Shown piece by piece: positions 55,070 to 64,000 of a DNA stretch of 64,000 nucleotides. Position 1 is the first letter of the stretch, and each line of letters begins with the position of its first letter. This DNA is from an uncultured Aquimarina sp. (GTDB taxonomy: Bacteria > Bacteroidota > Bacteroidia > Flavobacteriales > Flavobacteriaceae), in NCBI RefSeq assembly GCF_947496855.1, contig NZ_CANMED010000001.1, positions 682,001 through 746,000 of the forward strand, in the 5' to 3' direction. The notes beneath the pieces are model-generated. The model saw nothing but the letters and a program-made list of their open reading frames with translations, was not told the DNA's origin and made no database searches. Position numbers and translations under genes: made by a program.

Positions 55070-58000
55070 CTAAAGTCTAATAATACCATCTTCAGGAATT
55101 TGATTTTGTGGTGCTCTTGCTCCCATAAAATTAAGCTCACTTGTTGTTTTCTCTTTAGCATATGACTTTGTTCCTAAGGCTCCAATACTTCCTCCCACAA
55201 ATCCTTTGATCACAGTATTCATTAATCCGGTATCTAAACTGTTACCATGTACAGCATTAGACCCTAATTGAATAGAGACTCCAATTCCTTCGGATTTAGC
55301 AACGCTTGCTGAGATTCTTTTGAAAAGATTTCCCCATCCTGCTTTATAATCTATTCCTGGAATAGCCCAAGATAAAGTAGAACTCAGTACACCTTTAACT
55401 AACGCCTCATCTAGACCAGTAGTTAAACTATTACCGTGTGCTCCATTATTAATTAAAGTAGATGAAACACCTGCGATTTCTGCTCCAGTAATAGCAAATC
55501 CAGCTTTAATACCTGCATTTGCTACTTTTGCTAAAGTACTCACCGCTTGCCCTGCTTCTGCAGCAGCTTTAACGCCTGTTGCAGCTTCTGCAGCAATGGC
55601 GCCTGCTGCTCCAAAACCACCAGTTATTGCTCCAGCAACAAATCCAATCGCTGTATTTATACCATATTCTTTCCAACTAAATTCATTGGTTATCAGACTA
55701 ACAACAGAATAAGATACTGCGCTGACTCCTGATCCTATAAAACCTCCGGCTAGTGCTGCAAGACCAATACTCACAGGTGTTGCCAAACCACCAGTAACCA
55801 CTTCGAGTATACCTGCCACAGCATCAATGGCTACACCTATCAAAATTTCGAAAGCTCCTATAATAGCTCCTCCGATAGCAGAAAAGAAATTACCAATAGA
55901 AAAATTTCCTGATGGATCTATATAAACTACAGGACTATTACCTGCATAGATATATGGGCTAAAAAATTGATTATAATTATCTACAACTCCAAAACGACCT
56001 ATTCTACTAAAATAGAAACGTGCCTTGTAATTGTATATCCCTAATTCTAAATCATATTCCTGACTCGTATATAAATAAGGGAAAAAGCCTTTCTCTGGTT
56101 CTGCTAATACCTCTACGTTTCCATATATATCATAATCATAAGCTGCAACTACAGTTGCTTTATCATCCAGAATAACACGTACTGAACCTAAATGATCCTT
56201 TAAAGTAGTAAATTGATTGTCATTTTTAACAAAAGATATAATTCCAATTGGACCGTATACAATATACGTGCTATCCTCTTTATTTTGTTGTCTTCCTATT
56301 TGCACTAAAGGATTACCTGATAAGCTTTTAATATATAATATCGTTTTTTCAATGGTTGTTCCAGATATTTCTTGTTTTAATACTCTATCATTAGAACTAT
56401 TATAATAAAATTTATAATCTTTTGAATTAGCTAAATTTTCAATCTTAGAAGTCATCCTATTACCAGCATCATACTTAAAAGAAAGGTTTTGTGGTTCATA
56501 TCCATCGGCTCCTGAAGCAGTATAAAGATCTACCGATCCATTCTGATTATAAGAAAGGTTAAATAAAGATTTATTAGTAACACCGTTATCTACTTTCTGA
56601 AGACGATCTCCTTTATCCGGCTCAGATATGAATTTATACGTATCTGCATCTATAGATATCGTATCAAAATTACCATTGTTATCAAAATCATACAGTCTTG
56701 TTTTAGGAGAAATATGACTACTTGTTTCATCTACTTTTTCTAAAGCATTAAGACTATTATACCAATTTGTATAAGTAGATCCTGCCTTTATGTTTTTGGG
56801 GTATTGGAAAGCAATTTCGGCTGATTGTCCGTTAAAGTATTTTGGTCCATTATTACTACTAGCATCCGTTTTTAAGGTTTCTTTGAAAACTTGATCCGTA
56901 CTGTTTATTACATCTTCCATTCCATCTAACCAAACTGGAGAATTATATCCATAATTCCTTGTCACTGGGTTGCTTCCATTGGGGTACAAAATCTCTTGTT
57001 CTGGTTTCCCAGCTGGATTGTATGTATAGGCAGCAATCTCATTGCTAAACGTTGGGGAATTGCTTATACCTTCTATTTGCCCAATACTATTATAGGTGTA
57101 GTAAACACTATATGCAGTTTTATTTTTCTGTACAGGGTAATCAATTCGAAGTATTCCCCCTAAATTGTTGTATCTAAAATTTGTAGTATAATATGTATCT
57201 TCAAATTCCATAACTTTTTGGCTTCTGGAAATCACGTTTCCATATACGTCATACAAGAAATTCTCTTCTACATCAGGTAAACCATTGTCTGAATGATTAT
57301 TTAATGTTTGAACTACTTGACCAATTTGAAAAGGACTATCTGTACCATTATAATCGTAGAAAGTCTTCAATCTCCATGTATTCAAATTAACAGGATAGTC
57401 CGGGTTATGATTAGCTTTTTCTTGTAAATCATCCCGATTCCATATACCAGTTACATAACCGGTTTCTACAATTCTACCAGAGTTATCATATTTATAGTAT
57501 TGATAATTTCCTTCTGTTTTGGCCTCTGCATCTTGTCTAAAACGTAACCTATTAGCTTGATCATAAATTAGTTCGGTTATACCACTTGTATTCGATTTGG
57601 TAGTAATCAATTGACCAACAAAATTATAAATACTATGATTTATCCAGTTTTCTTTACCCTTTTGTTCGGTCATTGCATTTGGTGTATGCATGGCTATTGG
57701 ATTACCAGAATCATCGTAATAAACAGCAGAGATAATCTCTTCATTAGTATTTTTTTGACTTATCTTCCGGACTTCTTGTTGTCGTTTATCAGCTATAGAA
57801 TATGACTTATTTCCATTTTGATCAATAATCGTAGTTTTGAAATACTCTCCGACCGGCAATCCTAATTCTCCCGTATTAGCTTCATACATGAATTTTTGAG
57901 TATTTGCACCCAACTTATATGCTATTCCTGGCATCGATTTTTCTACTACCCTATTTAATGGAGAGTCTTCATAACGGTATCCAAAATATGGATACCCCTC

Positions 58001-61000
58001 ATCCTCAGGATAGAAATTAGAAACTAACCCGCTTATAATACCATTTTGTGAATTATAAGTTGCGAAATCACTACTATATTTAAACAATGAATTCTTTTGA
58101 TCTGCCTCTACGAATGCTGGTTTTGTGTTAGCTATTATCATTCCTTGACTACTATAGATATTCTCTACCATTGTCATTCTCGTATTGTCTAATAACTGTG
58201 ATTGAATATCATTTCCAGTAGCATTAGCAAAAGTTAGTGTAGATAAATTCTCAAAAGAGGTTAATAGACAATGTATTCCTATTGTATTTTTTGTAAATAA
58301 AGATGCTTTTCCAGAAATTATAGAATTACTTACGTAATTAAATATAAGAGCTCCATCAGCAAAAAACAGCATGCTATTTTCATTAACTAATAAAAACCAT
58401 TGACTTTCTAAGTTACTTACAATCATACGACCAGATGATCTATCTACAGTATAATATCTGCTATATTTTTCATCATATACACCATGACTTTGTCCTTCAA
58501 TCAGATTCACTTCAGGGTTCATATGTAAACCTGATCTTAATAGCTTTGAATTTAGAGCAGAAGTATAATCTGTATTTTTTGAAGCAGCTATATCAACCTC
58601 AATTGTATTACTACTTTTTTGTTCTAATATTTGATTATTTCTATCTAACAGTTGCCATTGACCAGCTGATGGATCCCACTGTATTGTATACTGATCACCT
58701 ATTTTAATTCCTAGAGATTCATTGATAGTTTCTAATGGAGAAAGGTTCAACATTACTCCATACTTATTGGTCATTTCTTCTTTATAAGTTAATGTACCTT
58801 CTGATGATGAATGAGTAAATTTTAGTATTTCATTTTCTACTTGCCAATCAGATTCATCATTTGGTGTCCAAAATTCTTTCCATTGGTTTCCTTTTGTAAA
58901 AGAAAGTGCTGGACCTCCACCTGCTGATAATACTTTAAGCTTATTATTTGGATCTGCAGCTACATATTTATTATCATTCCCTGTCCGAGAAAAATAACTT
59001 GTAGCCATGGAAGTTGTTTCATCAGAAAAACCAGTGGTAGCAATAACTCTCTGATAATTATCAAAAAATTTACTTCTTATTTCTCCATTAGAACCTAGAC
59101 TTTCATTTATAAGGTCAACTTTTGTGTCTACAGAAATAGCAGAAAAAAGACTTTGTAATGGTGAAAACCGCAAACAATCTATTAACACTGTAGCATCTGA
59201 ATTATCATTTTGTGCTTTCAGCGTTATTGTTATTAATTTAGCTGTACCAGCTGGATTATAATCTTTTAAATTTAAAACGCAATAAACATATTGCCAAGAC
59301 CCTACGGTTTCTCCGAAAGGTAGAACTATATTGTCACCAACAGGAACACCATTATTACTAAAGGTTATGATCCAATTAGCTTCTCCTTTATTTTTATCGA
59401 AAGTATCTGGTAATTTTATATAACTAGAAAAGACATAATCCTGTTTTTGATTCGTCGGGTTAAATTGTCGTTGAATTCCTGCACCTTTCTGTATTTTTAA
59501 TGATGAAACCCCCATTCTTGCATCAATAGTATTATCGATAGTGTTTGGAATTATGGATGCATTTGAATTAATTTCCCAACCATCTAATTCTTCATATGTT
59601 TCGAAACTATAAAAAGAAGCTTCTTCTTCTATTCTACTTGCTGTTATAAATTCTGCAACTTGAAATTGTCCACTTTTATCATAAATATATGATGAACTCA
59701 CACCGTCTACGTTCATCATTTCGTCTACGGTATCGAACACACCTCTTGTAATAATTTCTTGTTTCTTTAACCAATCAGGATTACTTTGTTTGACAGAAAA
59801 ATCAAAAACAGGATTATTTTGTGAATTATCTAACCAATCATAATTTTGATGAGCTGACCATCTCCATTCATTATTAGTTGACCAATTTTTCCAAGTAACC
59901 ACCCTAGAGTTTATATATTTTTTAACGTCATCTTTTCCTGTTACAGCTACTGATTCCTGAACTATCGCATTAAGAAAATGTTTTTGTCGCATTGCTGTTT
60001 CATATTCAGAAATTTGAATAGCATATTTTTTATTACTTGTGATGGTTTTTTCTACTCCATTAGAATCAAAATAAGTAGTTACACTATTCATAGGCAACCC
60101 TAGATCTTGATAATATGTGATACTAGAAGTTTGACTAACACCGTCTCTAAGCGTAACCGATTTACTTAATCTAAAAAAAGCACTATATAAATACCTTTTT
60201 TGCACTACATCATTGCTAAATATCTTCCAATAATTAGTTTCTTTAGTTACGAGATTACCAGCTTTATCATATTGTGCTTTTTGAAGTAAAGCTCCATTCA
60301 GCAACTGATTATAATTATAGATCCAATTATTATATGGTATTTCGTTTTGTGTTGCAACTCCATTAGAAAAATAGCTAATTGTAATTCCATTTGTAGTTAA
60401 TCCTGCATCAGGAATCTTAGTCCCTGTAAAAACAGTAACTTTTGGAAATTGTGCCAAACCAGAACGACTATCATATGTAATTATCGATTGTGCTGATCGT
60501 GCATAATCATATGATTGATAGTATTTTTCTTCTAAATCTAACCCAGCAGAGATTTCAATATAAGATACTGGTTGTACTTGGACGATATCTGTTACTTTTC
60601 GATCTACTACCTTGTATAAAGCAATAGAAGTCGCTGTATCAAAATCTTGATCAGCAGGAAATGTTACAAAAGAATCAGTGCCCGCTAACAAAGTTCCAGG
60701 TCTCACCGTTTCTTGATCAACCATTATTTTTTGACCACTACCTCCAGCGGTTAGTGGTAATTTCACAGGAGAACCAGGTACACTGTTTAAAGGAGTTGTA
60801 AAATATGTTTGGGCATTATTATCCGTGCTATCTTGATAAGCAATATACATGGATCCTCGATTCTGTACTGTTTCTGTGGCACCTAAATTTATAAGCTGTT
60901 GTGTTTGTTTTATCCATTGTCCATCTGTATTCTGATAAAAAATATCTTTACCGGCTGTCATGTAATTACCACTTATTGTTACATTTTTTCCTATTGATGG

Positions 61001-63346
61001 TAAATTTTGTTCAATACCCCAAGTACCTGTATTAGGATTGAATTGGAAATACCGATTTGTATTTGCTGTCCCTTGTTCTTTAGACATTGTAGAGACATCT
61101 TGTCCAACTGTAAAACTTACTACATCATCTTTTGCAGTAAGAAACGAAGTCTGTTTCCAATTTACTGGATTATTATTATTTCCTAAACCACCCGTGTATC
61201 TATTCAAATAAGGATTATTTGCTACCAAAGCGTCAGTTAACAATGTATTAAATAATTGAAACTGTGATTCTCCATTGACAATTGGGGACTTATAGTTATT
61301 GAGTAATGGATTACCTGGACTTAATAAATTAAAGTCTTTATCCCATTGCAAAATCCTTAGCGTGTAATTTACGTCTGTACTCGTTTGATTAGTAATATAA
61401 GTAGCAACTCCGAAAGAGGTATTTAAAGTAATATTAAACGCAAAATCCAAGCCTTCCGATGGATTTTGATAAATAGTTACGTTTGGTGTATTGTATAAAG
61501 GACTTTTACTCCATACATTATTACCATTATAGTGAAACAATTGAAACTGTAATAATTTAGTATTACTATTATAAAATGTGGTTATGTAATAGTTATCTCT
61601 TGCATTGATCTTTATATCGGTTGCTTTGGCAACATCTGTAGATGATGGTAAAAGAATAGAAATTCCACTTTGTTGATTAGACGGAGAGATACTCCAAATT
61701 CTTTGTTTCCAATCCCACTGAAAAGCTGTAATTGGGTTGGTGGTAATATCTTTACTAGATACTATTACAAAATCTTTCCCCGATTCGACACTAACTTTTG
61801 ATATATCCGATTTAAGTGGAAAATATTGTGGCCCATTTGTTAAATTAAATACCCCAAAATTTTCAGGATTTCGGCGATATAAGAATAACTGAAGTTGTTT
61901 TTTTGTTTTCTCAGTAAAATATAAACCAATAAAATCTTTTTTAGTAATAACACCTAATGTATCGATATCAAAATCAACATTATCAAAATAATGATTGGAG
62001 GGATCATCACTATTCAATTGGAAATCTGTCCAGTTACCAGACCATGTATGCACTTTAGCAATTAACTTTTTCGTCGTTTTATCATACCAAGTTACCATCG
62101 TGTAATCTGAACCAAACCATACCCTTGGTGTTGCTCCTGCTATAGGGCTATCTAGTTTTATATTACGAGCAGTATTTAAAGCCTGATCTTTATATGTATA
62201 AACAGCTTTTGATCCCTGTGGATACAAAATGCTTTTTAATGCTCCAGGATACGTGTCCTGAACTCTATCATAATAATCAAATTCAATTCCAGGAAGTGAA
62301 CTTCCTGTAGGTTGTACTTGCCAAAAACTTTTTAGAACTCGTTTCCACATGAGTGGATATATGGTATCCTGACTATTGTTTCCTAAGTTTATAAAATCAT
62401 ACTCAAATAAAATTGAAAATTGAAGTATATCAATATGATTATATACCTCTATGTAATCCAGAAATCTTGTTTCTAATTGATCCTGATACGCATTTGGTGT
62501 GTCTTTTTGCGTATGCAAAGCCTTATATTCAATAATATTTTTGCTCCCAACATTATTGGCTCCAAACTTTTCTCCATAGTGAAAAGAAATAGTTCTACTA
62601 AAACTATCCTTAATTGTATTTATATAAGATGCTTGCGTATACTTTAATCCATTTTTATCTCCAACACTAACTTCAATATTATCATATGAATACAAAATAG
62701 TTTCTCCCCAAGAGTTCCTGATTTCTGACAAATTCCAAGAACTTACATACTGTTCCTGACCGTTTAACACGGACGTTGCTCCTTGCCAGTTACCCCATTC
62801 TACACCATATTGTAATGTATTCCGACCGCTATTTTTATCTCCATAAATATGAACAGTACCGTCTTCTTTTACGATAGTCCATTTCTCCTTAGTTTCATCA
62901 TAACTAATATCCCAAAACTCAAAATTTCTTAACTGAAACAATAATATATCTGATGGTTTATTGGGAAGAATTCCATCCTGAACTAACTGGTTACCAGAAC
63001 CACTATCTAACAAGTAATATTCATTAGAAGATTCAGATCCACTTCCATTTTTATTGACTGAAATTTTATCAAAAGACATATCCCATCCCAACCCCAATAT
63101 TCCTGTAGGATTAAGTAAATTCCAGTTTTTAACACTATTCTGCACATTACTATTATACATAACACCAATGTTTACGTCTAAATCTTTTCGCCCAGGAAAA
63201 GAAGCTATGTTAATAGGAATATTTGCTGTTCCGGTAAAAAGATTAACACTATCTTTTATCTGACCTACTGCATCATTGCTAAACTGAAATGTGGTTACCT
63301 GCGGCAAACCTTGTTCATTACTGTTTTTGTGTGAATTAAAACTCAT
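55070..63346 (-). CDS. Giant Tc/RHS-repeat protein with hydrophobic C-terminal domain (putative polymorphic toxin)
   Basis: 2758 aa, no signal peptide. The N-terminal part (about 1-370, FQFSNDAVGQIKDSVNLFTGTANIPINIA to LGLGWDMSFDKIS) resembles the start of TcB/TcC- and SpvB-type toxins; about 380-900 has beta-propeller-like strands; a jelly-roll-like domain (about 1245-1385) has GWEINSNASIIPN. RHS/YD repeats follow (about 1900-2450: ENFLYDVYGNVISR and relatives), ending in the RHS core (YNYKARFYFSRIGRFGVVDNYNQF, GNSPVVYIDPSGN, about 2440-2481). After this comes a 278-aa Gly/Ala-rich C-terminus with hydrophobic stretches and a duplicated AHGNSLTTGL/VHGNSLDTGL motif. RHS cages enclose toxic C-terminal domains; here the tip looks membrane-active. 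No standard immunity gene was recognised. Confidence 0.9.
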   Translation of the reverse strand: MSFNSHKNSNEQGLPQVTTFQFSNDAVGQIKDSVNLFTGTANIPINIASFPGRKDLDVNIGVMYNSNVQNSVKNWNLLNPTGILGLGWDMSFDKISVNKNGSGSESSNEYYLLDSGSGNQLVQDGILPNKPSDILLFQLRNFEFWDISYDETKEKWTIVKEDGTVHIYGDKNSGRNTLQYGVEWGNWQGATSVLNGQEQYVSSWNLSEIRNSWGETILYSYDNIEVSVGDKNGLKYTQASYINTIKDSFSRTISFHYGEKFGANNVGSKNIIEYKALHTQKDTPNAYQDQLETRFLDYIEVYNHIDILQFSILFEYDFINLGNNSQDTIYPLMWKRVLKSFWQVQPTGSSLPGIEFDYYDRVQDTYPGALKSILYPQGSKAVYTYKDQALNTARNIKLDSPIAGATPRVWFGSDYTMVTWYDKTTKKLIAKVHTWSGNWTDFQLNSDDPSNHYFDNVDFDIDTLGVITKKDFIGLYFTEKTKKQLQLFLYRRNPENFGVFNLTNGPQYFPLKSDISKVSVESGKDFVIVSSKDITTNPITAFQWDWKQRIWSISPSNQQSGISILLPSSTDVAKATDIKINARDNYYITTFYNSNTKLLQFQLFHYNGNNVWSKSPLYNTPNVTIYQNPSEGLDFAFNITLNTSFGVATYITNQTSTDVNYTLRILQWDKDFNLLSPGNPLLNNYKSPIVNGESQFQLFNTLLTDALVANNPYLNRYTGGLGNNNNPVNWKQTSFLTAKDDVVSFTVGQDVSTMSKEQGTANTNRYFQFNPNTGTWGIEQNLPSIGKNVTISGNYMTAGKDIFYQNTDGQWIKQTQQLINLGATETVQNRGSMYIAYQDSTDNNAQTYFTTPLNSVPGSPVKLPLTAGGSGQKIMVDQETVRPGTLLAGTDSFVTFPADQDFDTATSIALYKVVDRKVTDIVQVQPVSYIEISAGLDLEEKYYQSYDYARSAQSIITYDSRSGLAQFPKVTVFTGTKIPDAGLTTNGITISYFSNGVATQNEIPYNNWIYNYNQLLNGALLQKAQYDKAGNLVTKETNYWKIFSNDVVQKRYLYSAFFRLSKSVTLRDGVSQTSSITYYQDLGLPMNSVTTYFDSNGVEKTITSNKKYAIQISEYETAMRQKHFLNAIVQESVAVTGKDDVKKYINSRVVTWKNWSTNNEWRWSAHQNYDWLDNSQNNPVFDFSVKQSNPDWLKKQEIITRGVFDTVDEMMNVDGVSSSYIYDKSGQFQVAEFITASRIEEEASFYSFETYEELDGWEINSNASIIPNTIDNTIDARMGVSSLKIQKGAGIQRQFNPTNQKQDYVFSSYIKLPDTFDKNKGEANWIITFSNNGVPVGDNIVLPFGETVGSWQYVYCVLNLKDYNPAGTAKLITITLKAQNDNSDATVLIDCLRFSPLQSLFSAISVDTKVDLINESLGSNGEIRSKFFDNYQRVIATTGFSDETTSMATSYFSRTGNDNKYVAADPNNKLKVLSAGGGPALSFTKGNQWKEFWTPNDESDWQVENEILKFTHSSSEGTLTYKEEMTNKYGVMLNLSPLETINESLGIKIGDQYTIQWDPSAGQWQLLDRNNQILEQKSSNTIEVDIAASKNTDYTSALNSKLLRSGLHMNPEVNLIEGQSHGVYDEKYSRYYTVDRSSGRMIVSNLESQWFLLVNENSMLFFADGALIFNYVSNSIISGKASLFTKNTIGIHCLLTSFENLSTLTFANATGNDIQSQLLDNTRMTMVENIYSSQGMIIANTKPAFVEADQKNSLFKYSSDFATYNSQNGIISGLVSNFYPEDEGYPYFGYRYEDSPLNRVVEKSMPGIAYKLGANTQKFMYEANTGELGLPVGEYFKTTIIDQNGNKSYSIADKRQQEVRKISQKNTNEEIISAVYYDDSGNPIAMHTPNAMTEQKGKENWINHSIYNFVGQLITTKSNTSGITELIYDQANRLRFRQDAEAKTEGNYQYYKYDNSGRIVETGYVTGIWNRDDLQEKANHNPDYPVNLNTWRLKTFYDYNGTDSPFQIGQVVQTLNNHSDNGLPDVEENFLYDVYGNVISRSQKVMEFEDTYYTTNFRYNNLGGILRIDYPVQKNKTAYSVYYTYNSIGQIEGISNSPTFSNEIAAYTYNPAGKPEQEILYPNGSNPVTRNYGYNSPVWLDGMEDVINSTDQVFKETLKTDASSNNGPKYFNGQSAEIAFQYPKNIKAGSTYTNWYNSLNALEKVDETSSHISPKTRLYDFDNNGNFDTISIDADTYKFISEPDKGDRLQKVDNGVTNKSLFNLSYNQNGSVDLYTASGADGYEPQNLSFKYDAGNRMTSKIENLANSKDYKFYYNSSNDRVLKQEISGTTIEKTILYIKSLSGNPLVQIGRQQNKEDSTYIVYGPIGIISFVKNDNQFTTLKDHLGSVRVILDDKATVVAAYDYDIYGNVEVLAEPEKGFFPYLYTSQEYDLELGIYNYKARFYFSRIGRFGVVDNYNQFFSPYIYAGNSPVVYIDPSGNFSIGNFFSAIGGAIIGAFEILIGVAIDAVAGILEVVTGGLATPVSIGLAALAGGFIGSGVSAVSYSVVSLITNEFSWKEYGINTAIGFVAGAITGGFGAAGAIAAEAATGVKAAAEAGQAVSTLAKVANAGIKAGFAITGAEIAGVSSTLINNGAHGNSLTTGLDEALVKGVLSSTLSWAIPGIDYKAGWGNLFKRISASVAKSEGIGVSIQLGSNAVHGNSLDTGLMNTVIKGFVGGSIGALGTKSYAKEKTTSELNFMGARAPQNQIPEDGIIRL

Positions 63347-63352
63347 GTCTGC

Positions 63353-64000
63353 TTATTTTTTATTAGTTCTTAATATGAATTTTTGACAGGCTTTGGTTAC
63401 AAAATTGTTTGTAATTGTTGCACTCTCATAAGTAAGAATTGTATGGATATAACCACTCGGTCTTCCCATTGGCATGCGGATAAATGGGCTTGACTCCCAC
63501 CCCAGTATTTTATTATATTTTTCTTGTAAAAAAACGCGACTCTTTTCTAACCAATTAGAATCAATATTAATCCCTAGGTATGTATTAGCTTCATATATTC
63601 CTAATAAAGCTAAGGCTGTCTGTAACGAACTTGATACTTCATTCTCCAATGCCCAACCACCATCTGCTTTTCTCGAATTAATTAAAAAGTCTACCGCTTT
63701 TTTTACAATTTGTTTATCCCCATTATTAGCACAAATAGCTCTTATACTCATATATGTGCCATAATTTTTCCCATAGTACCAGGTACTTTTCCATGAATAT
63801 TGTTCGTGACTATTATACATGAAAGACAGTCCTTGTTTTATTTCTTTAGAAAATCTATCCTCATCATAAATACTTAATGCATACAAAACATTAGCAACAA
63901 CGTCAATATCTGATCCTTTACCCCAAGCTTTATTTACCCAAATAGTTTGTAATTGCTCCTCTAATGATTGATTTTCTTGAGGAATAATCCAAGATTCCCA
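63353..64000 (-). CDS. Terpene-cyclase-fold (prenyltransferase/squalene oxidase repeat) protein, partial
   Basis: The frame is open from the right edge to the stop at 63353 (about 215 residues visible; the TTG at 63886 is internal, since the frame continues upstream as WGKGSDIDVVANVLYALS). Repeats of the alpha/alpha-barrel class are visible: DVVANVLYALSIY, QIVKKAVDFLINSRKADGGWALE, SSLQTALALLGIYE and TILTYESATITNNFV. The DGGW is a QW-like element of squalene/terpene cyclases and prenyltransferase beta subunits. The catalytic region, DxDD or DCTAE, is not visible and may be beyond the edge. The gene ends 6 bp before the RHS gene, so the two are cotranscribed. Confidence 0.8.
   Translation of the reverse strand, partial: WESWIIPQENQSLEEQLQTIWVNKAWGKGSDIDVVANVLYALSIYDEDRFSKEIKQGLSFMYNSHEQYSWKSTWYYGKNYGTYMSIRAICANNGDKQIVKKAVDFLINSRKADGGWALENEVSSSLQTALALLGIYEANTYLGINIDSNWLEKSRVFLQEKYNKILGWESSPFIRMPMGRPSGYIHTILTYESATITNNFVTKACQKFILRTNKK

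Noticed and set aside
1..64000. CRISPR array, IS element, prophage or integron
   Set aside because: No spaced direct-repeat array, transposase, integrase or phage structural gene was found.

Overview
The window is AT-rich chromosomal DNA from a member of the Bacteroidota, most likely a marine Flavobacteriaceae (Aquimarina-like by overall flavour, but genus is a guess). The evidence is the many lipoproteins with an S-C lipobox close behind an MK-rich start, a type IX secretion (T9SS) C-terminal sorting domain, carboxypeptidase-regulatory and TonB-plug modules, promoter boxes of the TAnnTTTG type, weak Shine-Dalgarno signals, and flavobacterial families such as the CAL67264 membrane protein, DUF6268 and a TPR-AraC hybrid regulator. 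No rRNA, tRNA, CRISPR array, insertion sequence or phage was found.

Layout. 1-749: M48 metalloprotease lipoprotein, cut by the left edge. 876-8379: glycogen/alpha-glucan block on the minus strand (glgA-glgC overlapping by 4 bp, then glgB and a GH31 alpha-glucosidase). 8588-12945: AlkC-like DNA alkylation repair protein, small ABM-like protein, WYL regulator, cation/proton antiporter, pirin. 12952-15685: two small unknown proteins and a compact RiPP cassette (71-aa precursor with a double-glycine leader, hairpins, then an FxsB-type radical SAM/SPASM maturase). 16103-19283: lipoprotein, YchJ-like protein translationally coupled to a 57-aa basic protein, DUF2293 protein, small unknowns. 19314-21084: hipBA toxin-antitoxin pair with four GTAT-N8-ATAC operator-like sites. 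21252-29700: Bor-like lipoprotein, FAD oxidase, EamA transporter, SulP permease (start codon unclear), TauE/SafE transporter, MBL-fold lipoprotein, cold-shock protein. 29970-38400: HExxH protein, rRNA pseudouridine synthase, a decayed DUF5648 gene, outer-membrane protein, chloramphenicol-acetyltransferase-like protein, HAD phosphatase, EttA, small membrane protein, secreted endonuclease. 38644-42123: acyl-CoA carboxylase beta subunit, a 51-nt perfect palindrome, and a TPR-HTH regulator. 42237-49531: island of secreted proteins and lipoproteins, containing an intact cysteine-rich GG-leader peptide (44282-44443) and a decayed relative (about 48394-48571). 49598-53172: M24 peptidase and a vWA/TonB-plug fusion. 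53417-64000: a minus-strand series made of a terpene-cyclase-fold protein (cut by the right edge), a 2758-aa Tc/RHS-type giant protein, a GT2 glycosyltransferase and a 92-aa protein.

The most interesting items are the RiPP cassette, the two GG-leader cysteine peptides among lipoproteins, the RHS giant with its terpene-cyclase-like and glycosyltransferase neighbours, and the hipBA operator array. All functional calls rest on motifs read by eye; no database search was possible.
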